A stretch of 63,822 nucleotides of DNA from Acidobacteriota bacterium (GTDB lineage Bacteria; Acidobacteriota; Vicinamibacteria; Marinacidobacterales; Marinacidobacteraceae), in assembly GCA_022822745.1 (NCBI GenBank), contig JAJEAO010000093.1, positions 1 to 63,822 of the forward strand, written 5' to 3'. The notes below the pieces were generated by a model. It ran no database searches, was not told the DNA's origin, and saw only the letters and a program-made list of their open reading frames with translations. Positions 58,715 through 63,822 of this stretch are shown here, in pieces. Within the stretch, counting starts at the first letter, position 1. Every line of letters starts with the position of its first letter. The translations under genes were made by a program, and so were the position numbers.

Positions 58715-61048
58715 ATGGAGATTCCCGCGCGGCTCCGACCCCTCGTCGCGGCAGCCCTGGTGGCGCCGGCGGTGGCTTCGGCCCAGCCGCAGGAGCTCGG
58801 AGACCGCGAGCAGGACCAGGGGGCCGCCCTCTCGCCTTCCGTCGCCGTCCGCGGGCCGGCTCCTCCCGAGCTCCCCGCGATGGTCCGACGGGACGCGGCG
58901 GGCGGGGCGACGATGCGGGCCACCCGGCTGACCGAGCCGCTCGATTTCGACGGGCGCCTCGACGACGCGATCTACGAGCGGGTGCCCGGCGTCGGCGGCT
59001 TCATCCAGGCGCTCCCGCTCGAAGGGGAGCCCGCCACCGAGGCGACCGAGGTCTGGATCTTCTACGACGAGGACACGCTCTACGTGGCGGGCCGGTGCTG
59101 GGACTCCCACCCGGAGCGGATGGTGGCCACCGAGATGCGGCGGGACAACTTCGGCATCTTCAACAACGAGAACCTCGCCGTCATCCTCGACACCTTCTAC
59201 GACCGGCGGAACGCCTTCTTCTTCTACATGAACCCGATCGGAGGGTTCTTCGACGGCCTCATCGTGGACGAACGGAACGTGAACCGCGACTGGACCGCGG
59301 TGTGGGACTCGAAGGCCGCCCGGTTCGAGAACGGGTGGACGATGGAGATGGCGATCCCGTTCAAGACGCTGCGCTACGCCAGTGGCGGCCCGCAGGTCTG
59401 GGGGATCAACTTCCGGCGCACCGTGCGCTGGAAGAACGAGCTGTCCTACCTGACCGCGGTGCCCGCCGCGCTCGGGCCGCGGGCGATCACCAAGGTCAGC
59501 TCGGCGGGGACGCTCGTCGGCGTCGAGGCGCCCGCCAGCTCGCGGACGATCGAGGTGAAGCCCTACGCCATCGGAGACGCCGCCGGGATTCGGGCCGCCA
59601 GCGACGGGCTCGACCGGGAATTCGGCGGCGACTTCGGCGTGGACGCCAAGGTGGGGATCACCAGCGGGCTCGTCGCCGACCTCACCTGGAACACGGACTT
59701 CGCCCAGGTGGAGGCTGACGCCCAGCAGATCAACCTGACCCGGTTCAGCCTGTTCTTCCCGGAGAAGCGGGAGTTCTTCCTCGAGGGACAGGGGATCTTC
59801 AGCTTCGGCACCGCGTCGCGGTCCCCTCCAGCCGGCTCGACGCGCAGCTTCGGGCCGCCGAGCAGCACGCCGGTGCTCTTCTTCAGCCGCCAGATCGGGA
59901 TCAGCGATGGTCAGGCGGTGCCGATCGCCGGCGGTGGTCGGGTGACCGGCCGGCTCGGCGACTACAACGTCGGCGCGCTCGCGATCCGCAGCGCGGCCAG
60001 TTCCGCCGCCGGCGCGCCCGAGACCGACTTCTCGGTGCTGCGACTGAAGCGCGACATCCTGAACCGCAGCACGGTGGGCGTCATGGGAACCTACCGCTCG
60101 CACACCGAGAGCGGGCTGGGACGCAACGTCGCCGGCGGGGTGGACGCGCGCTTCGGCTTCTTCGAGCACCTCGACATCCAGACCTATGTCGCCTGGACGC
60201 AGAACGAACTCGAAGACGAGACCGGGATGAGCTATCTGGGGCAGCTCGACTACAACGGCGACCGCTACGGACTCCGGGCCGAGCGGCTGGTCGTGGGCGA
60301 GGACTTCGACCCGGGGATCGGCTTCCTCCGGCGGTTCGACTTCCAGCGGAACTACGCCGAAGCCCGGTTCAGCCCGCGCCCCCACTCCATTGCGTGGCTG
60401 CGCAAGATCGGCTGGACCGGCAGCGTGGACTACACGACCGACAACGAATCGGTCCTCGAAACGCGGATCTTCTCGCTGCGAACGCAGGTCGAGCTGGAAA
60501 ACAGCGACCAGTTCAACGTGAATGTCGCCCGGAACCACGAAGTGCTGAGCCACGAGTTCGTCCTCGACAGCGACGCGGGAATCGGGGTCGGCGTCGGCCC
60601 CTACGACTTCGACCATGTCCGGGTGAGCTACCAGGCGGGGCCGCAGCGCCCGATCTCGGGGAACTTCGCCTACCAGCAGGGAGGCTTCTTCTCCGGAACC
60701 CGGCGGGAGGCGGCGTGGCGCGGTCGCGTGGAGCTCACGACCCGCTTCACGCTCGAGCCGACCGTCTCCATGAACTGGATCGAGCTCCCCACGGGGGATT
60801 ACGACACGAACCTGCTCGCCTCCCGGGTCAACTTCACCCTGTCGCCCCGCAGCTTTGTCGCGGCCTTCCTCCAGTACAACACTGCTGCCGACAGCCTCTC
60901 GACGAACGTCCGCTTCCGCTGGGAGTACGAGCCCGGGAGCGACCTCTACGTGGTGTACAACTCGCTCCGGGACACCCTCGCCCCGGGGTATCCGGAGCTC
61001 GAGACCCAGTCGTTCATCGTCAAGTTCACCCGACTGTTCCGGTTCTGA
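58715..61048 (+). CDS. DUF5916 outer-membrane protein, paralog 5
   Basis: A 777-residue secreted protein with a signal peptide (PLVAAALVAPAVASAQP), a carbohydrate-binding-like domain (FDGRLDDAIYERVPGVGGF) and the DUF5916 barrel (WNTDFAQVEADAQQINLTRF, FFPEKREFFLEGQGIFSFG). It ends FIVKFTRLFRF, a beta-signal-like C-terminus with terminal Phe. It is more diverged from paralogs 3 and 4 than these are from each other. TAGAGT 10 nt before the ATG at 58715 could be a -10 box with a very short leader. Its stop is 18 nt from the convergent next gene. Confidence 0.88.
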   Translation: MEIPARLRPLVAAALVAPAVASAQPQELGDREQDQGAALSPSVAVRGPAPPELPAMVRRDAAGGATMRATRLTEPLDFDGRLDDAIYERVPGVGGFIQALPLEGEPATEATEVWIFYDEDTLYVAGRCWDSHPERMVATEMRRDNFGIFNNENLAVILDTFYDRRNAFFFYMNPIGGFFDGLIVDERNVNRDWTAVWDSKAARFENGWTMEMAIPFKTLRYASGGPQVWGINFRRTVRWKNELSYLTAVPAALGPRAITKVSSAGTLVGVEAPASSRTIEVKPYAIGDAAGIRAASDGLDREFGGDFGVDAKVGITSGLVADLTWNTDFAQVEADAQQINLTRFSLFFPEKREFFLEGQGIFSFGTASRSPPAGSTRSFGPPSSTPVLFFSRQIGISDGQAVPIAGGGRVTGRLGDYNVGALAIRSAASSAAGAPETDFSVLRLKRDILNRSTVGVMGTYRSHTESGLGRNVAGGVDARFGFFEHLDIQTYVAWTQNELEDETGMSYLGQLDYNGDRYGLRAERLVVGEDFDPGIGFLRRFDFQRNYAEARFSPRPHSIAWLRKIGWTGSVDYTTDNESVLETRIFSLRTQVELENSDQFNVNVARNHEVLSHEFVLDSDAGIGVGVGPYDFDHVRVSYQAGPQRPISGNFAYQQGGFFSGTRREAAWRGRVELTTRFTLEPTVSMNWIELPTGDYDTNLLASRVNFTLSPRSFVAAFLQYNTAADSLSTNVRFRWEYEPGSDLYVVYNSLRDTLAPGYPELETQSFIVKFTRLFRF

Positions 61049-61066
61049 CGGGACGCGGCGCGGCCC

Positions 61067-62086
61067 CTACGCCGGAGAGGTCGAGGCCGCGAAGCCGCCC
61101 GCGATCTCGTGGAGCCACGATTCGATGTTCCGGTAGAGCGTGTTCCGGCAGTGGAAGCGGTAGAGGTAGGTGCGCCCGTCCACCAGGTTGTACACGACCC
61201 ACTCGAGGTAATCCGCGAGCTGGGTTTCGAGCGAGTAGAGCACCGCGATCCCGCGGCCGTCGTCGAGGATCTCGTGCCGGAGCATCCGGTAGTTCTCCCC
61301 GAGGCCGGCGGCCGCCGCGCTGTAGAAGCTCTCGAGCGTCACTTCCGGACCGACGCTCTGCACCGTCACCTCGAGCGTGGCGTGAACCGTGGAGCCATCG
61401 GCCTCGACCGCCAGCGGGCCGCTGCGGAATCCGACGAGCAGGGTCTCGTCCGCCTGCCGCAGGAAGTGGGATCGCGTCCAGCTTCGCGGGGTCCGGAGCG
61501 AGAGGTTGAAGTCGGGCTCCTCGTAGAGGGCGAAGCTCGCGGCCGACTCGATCGTGAAGTCGTCGTAGAGGCGATCGAGGGTCGGCCCGTAGGCCTGGAC
61601 GCTGCGCGCCTCCCCCGTCGTGAACACGCCGTAGAGCAGCCCGTCGGACTCGATGAGCAGCAGCCGGCCCGCCTGCGGACGGCGCTCCCACGCGAAGGTC
61701 CAGAGCATGCCGTCGTCCTCGCCCATGCGCACCGTCTGCTCGGACTGGACGATCTGCTCCCCGATGTAGAACTGATCCGCCACCTCGCGGAGCGTCTGCC
61801 CGGACGGCGCCGGACCCGCCATGACCTGCACCTGGATCCCGTCGCGCTCGGGAACATCCACCGAGGGACCGCTGAACGTCGTCATCCGGTAGCCGCCCTG
61901 TTCGGTGGACGCGGACGTCCAGCCCTGGGGCAGCGGGAGCGAGACTTCGATCGCGGGCAGATAGACCGTGATCAGGGGCGGCTGCCCGGTCCCCTGGCAC
62001 GCGAACGCGCCCGACAGGCAGAGCGCGAAGAGAGCGAGGACCGTGCGCAGCGGCCGCTCCCGCCCCGATCCGTTGTCCCGCTGCAC
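61067..62086 (-). CDS. Secreted two-domain protein of unknown function
   Basis: A 339-residue exported protein with a signal peptide that ends near LSGAFACQG. The cysteine may be a lipidation site, though the lipobox is not canonical. Two similar beta-rich halves each begin with a PLPQGW or RTPRSW strand and contain a TFSG... or FRSG... motif, reminiscent of PsbP/DcrB-like folds. The match is structural impression only. The GTG start lies 4 nt after the guaB stop, so it should be translated from the guaB transcript. No function is proposed. Confidence 0.7.
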   Translation of the reverse strand: MQRDNGSGRERPLRTVLALFALCLSGAFACQGTGQPPLITVYLPAIEVSLPLPQGWTSASTEQGGYRMTTFSGPSVDVPERDGIQVQVMAGPAPSGQTLREVADQFYIGEQIVQSEQTVRMGEDDGMLWTFAWERRPQAGRLLLIESDGLLYGVFTTGEARSVQAYGPTLDRLYDDFTIESAASFALYEEPDFNLSLRTPRSWTRSHFLRQADETLLVGFRSGPLAVEADGSTVHATLEVTVQSVGPEVTLESFYSAAAAGLGENYRMLRHEILDDGRGIAVLYSLETQLADYLEWVVYNLVDGRTYLYRFHCRNTLYRNIESWLHEIAGGFAASTSPA

Positions 62087-62090
62087 TGGA

Positions 62091-63566
62091 TCAGTCCAGT
62101 CGGTAGTTGGGGGCTTCCTTGGTCACGACGACGTCGTGGGCATGGCTCTCGCGCTGTCCCGCTCCGGTGACCCGGACGAAACGGGCGCCGCGCCGCAGTT
62201 CGGCGAGGCTTCGGCACCCGGCGTACCCCATCCCCGACCGGAGCCCGCCGACGAGCTGCTCGATCACTCCGGCGAGCGGCCCCTTGGTCGGGACCCGGCC
62301 CTCGATGCCTTCGGGCACCATCTTGGACCTCGGCCGTCCCCCCTGGTAGTAGCGGTCGGCGGTCTCGCCGCTCATGGCGCCGATGGAGCCCATCCCGCGA
62401 TAGCTCTTGAAGGTCCGACCCTGGTAGAGGATGGTCTCTCCTGGGCTCTCGTCGGTTCCGGCGAGCAGATTCCCCACCATGACACTGTCCGCGCCGGCCG
62501 CGAGCGCCTTCACGATGTCTCCGCTGAAGCGGATCCCGCCGTCGGCCACCACCGGGATCTCCGCGACCGAGCACGACTGCCGGATCGCCGTGAACTGCGG
62601 CATGCCGGTTCCCGCGACCACGCGGGTGGTGCAGATCGAGCCGGGACCCATGCCCACCTTGATCCCGTCCGCGCCGGCCTCGGTGAGGGCCTGCGCCGCC
62701 GCCGCGGTCGCGATGTTGCCGGCGACCACATCCACCGAGTCCGGAAGCTCGTCCCGGAGCCTCCTGACCGTGTCGAGCGCCGAGCGGGTGTGGCCGTGGG
62801 CGGTGTCCACGACGACCGCATCCACCTGCCGCTCGGCGAGGCGGTGGGCCCGGCGGATCGCGGCGTCTCCCACCCCGACCGCGGCGGCGCAGCGCAGCCG
62901 CCCGAGACCGTCCTTGGTCGCATGGGGATAGGTGTGGGCCTTCTGGATGTCCTTGACGGTGAGCAGCCCGACGAGGGCGCCGCTGTCATCCAGGACCGGC
63001 AGCTTCTCGACCCGATGCTCGTGGAGGATCGCCTTCGCCTGCTCCAGCGTCGTGCCCAGAGGCGCCGTGTGGAGCGGGTTGCGCGTCATCAGTTCGGAGA
63101 CGAGGCGTTCGCCGCGGGTCTCGAAGCGCAGGTCGCGACTCGTGAGGATGCCCACCAGCCCGTCGGCCCCGACGACCGGGAGGCCCGAGATGCGGTGGCG
63201 CTCCATGAGCTGGAGGGCGTGGGAGACGGGGGCGTCCGGCGCCACCGTGACCGGATCCACGACCATGCCGCTCTCCGACCGCTTCACCTTGGCCACCTCG
63301 GCCGCCTGCCGGTTCTCCGAGAGGTTCCGGTGGATCACTCCGATGCCGCCGAGACGGGCCAGCGCGATCGCGAGACGGGCTTCGGTGACCGTGTCCATCG
63401 CGGCGCTGGCCACCGGCACGCGAAGCTCGATCCGCCGACTGAACCGGGTCGCCACATCGGTCTCGGACGGCAGAACCTCCGAGAAGCGGGGCTCGAGCAG
63501 GACATCGTCGAAGGTGAGCGCGAGGGGCGGGTCGGTGGCCTCCACGGGCGGCGCCGGGGAAGTCAT
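62091..63566 (-). CDS. guaB: Inosine-5'-monophosphate dehydrogenase
   Basis: A 491-residue enzyme that oxidises IMP to XMP in guanine nucleotide synthesis. The N-terminus [10 protein letters not shown] is diagnostic. Two CBS domains lie at about residues 95-215 ([20 protein letters not shown] and [19 protein letters not shown]). The catalytic loop Cys lies in [13 protein letters not shown], the NAD/IMP site in [13 protein letters not shown], and the flap [10 protein letters not shown] is present. ATG 63566 gives the normal length. The SEC-C gene upstream ends 82 nt away. Confidence 0.97.
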   Translation of the reverse strand: MTSPAPPVEATDPPLALTFDDVLLEPRFSEVLPSETDVATRFSRRIELRVPVASAAMDTVTEARLAIALARLGGIGVIHRNLSENRQAAEVAKVKRSESGMVVDPVTVAPDAPVSHALQLMERHRISGLPVVGADGLVGILTSRDLRFETRGERLVSELMTRNPLHTAPLGTTLEQAKAILHEHRVEKLPVLDDSGALVGLLTVKDIQKAHTYPHATKDGLGRLRCAAAVGVGDAAIRRAHRLAERQVDAVVVDTAHGHTRSALDTVRRLRDELPDSVDVVAGNIATAAAAQALTEAGADGIKVGMGPGSICTTRVVAGTGMPQFTAIRQSCSVAEIPVVADGGIRFSGDIVKALAAGADSVMVGNLLAGTDESPGETILYQGRTFKSYRGMGSIGAMSGETADRYYQGGRPRSKMVPEGIEGRVPTKGPLAGVIEQLVGGLRSGMGYAGCRSLAELRRGARFVRVTGAGQRESHAHDVVVTKEAPNYRLD

Positions 63567-63648
63567 GCCGCGAGATCCTGCCCGCGGACCCGCCCCCACC
63601 GGGAACACCGGGTCGGGGCGGGGACTTCGACGGCCGGCTCCGGCGGGG

Positions 63649-63822
<174 letters not shown>

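Overview
The window is a very GC-rich bacterial chromosome segment in which third codon positions are almost always G or C. It has no rRNA or tRNA genes that I can see, no CRISPR array, no insertion sequence and no phage genes. Several traits point to Gemmatimonadota or a close relative such as Acidobacteriota: five DUF5916 outer-membrane proteins, a GWxTD-domain protein, an orphan ADOP-type permease, many Tat-exported redox enzymes, and lipoproteins with PD40 or S9 beta-propellers. This assignment is an inference from gene content, not from a phylogenetic marker.

Layout. (1) 1-10.7 kb: a DUF72 protein, a zinc-ribbon protein, MutM, and exported or redox enzymes (Tat FAD oxidoreductase, sulfite-oxidase-like protein, DAO-type oxidase), then an operon of an internally duplicated membrane protein, a GMC oxidoreductase and a Gfo/Idh/MocA dehydrogenase. 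(2) 10.8-20.5 kb: the first DUF5916 protein, a histidinol-phosphatase-like enzyme, a repeat-filled gap, a PD40 lipoprotein, an amidohydrolase, an ABC-class ATPase, a fatty-acid desaturase and a small cold-shock-domain protein. (3) 20.5-26.0 kb: a tight six-gene operon of an exported PLP enzyme, a circularly permuted ATP-grasp ligase, an alpha-E protein, a transglutaminase, an RsbW-like kinase and an RsbV-like STAS protein. (4) 26.1-33 kb: a TM-helix mechanosensitive-channel-like protein, an HAD-ECH beta-oxidation fusion, and a minus-strand operon ccmC - ccmD-like - NSS transporter - degenerate Ldh-family protein.

(5) 33-41 kb: an accessory stretch with a dienelactone hydrolase, a cluster of palindromic repeats, an orphan adenine methyltransferase, an S9-family lipoprotein lacking its catalytic histidine, a GWxTD protein, a Cys-rich secreted protein and a TIR-domain gene in an AT-richer island. 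(6) 40.9-49.8 kb: the main cytochrome c maturation operon (ccmE, F, H, a CcmI-like protein, an unknown membrane-anchored protein, ccmA, ccmB) ending in a translationally coupled DUF5916 gene. A coiled-coil tail-anchored protein lies next to it. (7) 50-61 kb: three more DUF5916 proteins (two are tandem duplicates), an ankyrin protein and an ADOP permease. (8) 61-63.8 kb: a secreted protein, guaB and the 3' end of a SEC-C-motif gene.

Many neighbouring genes share 4-nt ATGA or GTGA overlaps, so operon calls are fairly firm. The most unusual content is the dispersed cloverleaf-forming repeat family, the six-gene ATP-grasp/partner-switch operon, the variant CcmE, two likely pseudo-enzymes, and the TIR and methyltransferase genes in the interval separating the two halves of the ccm locus.
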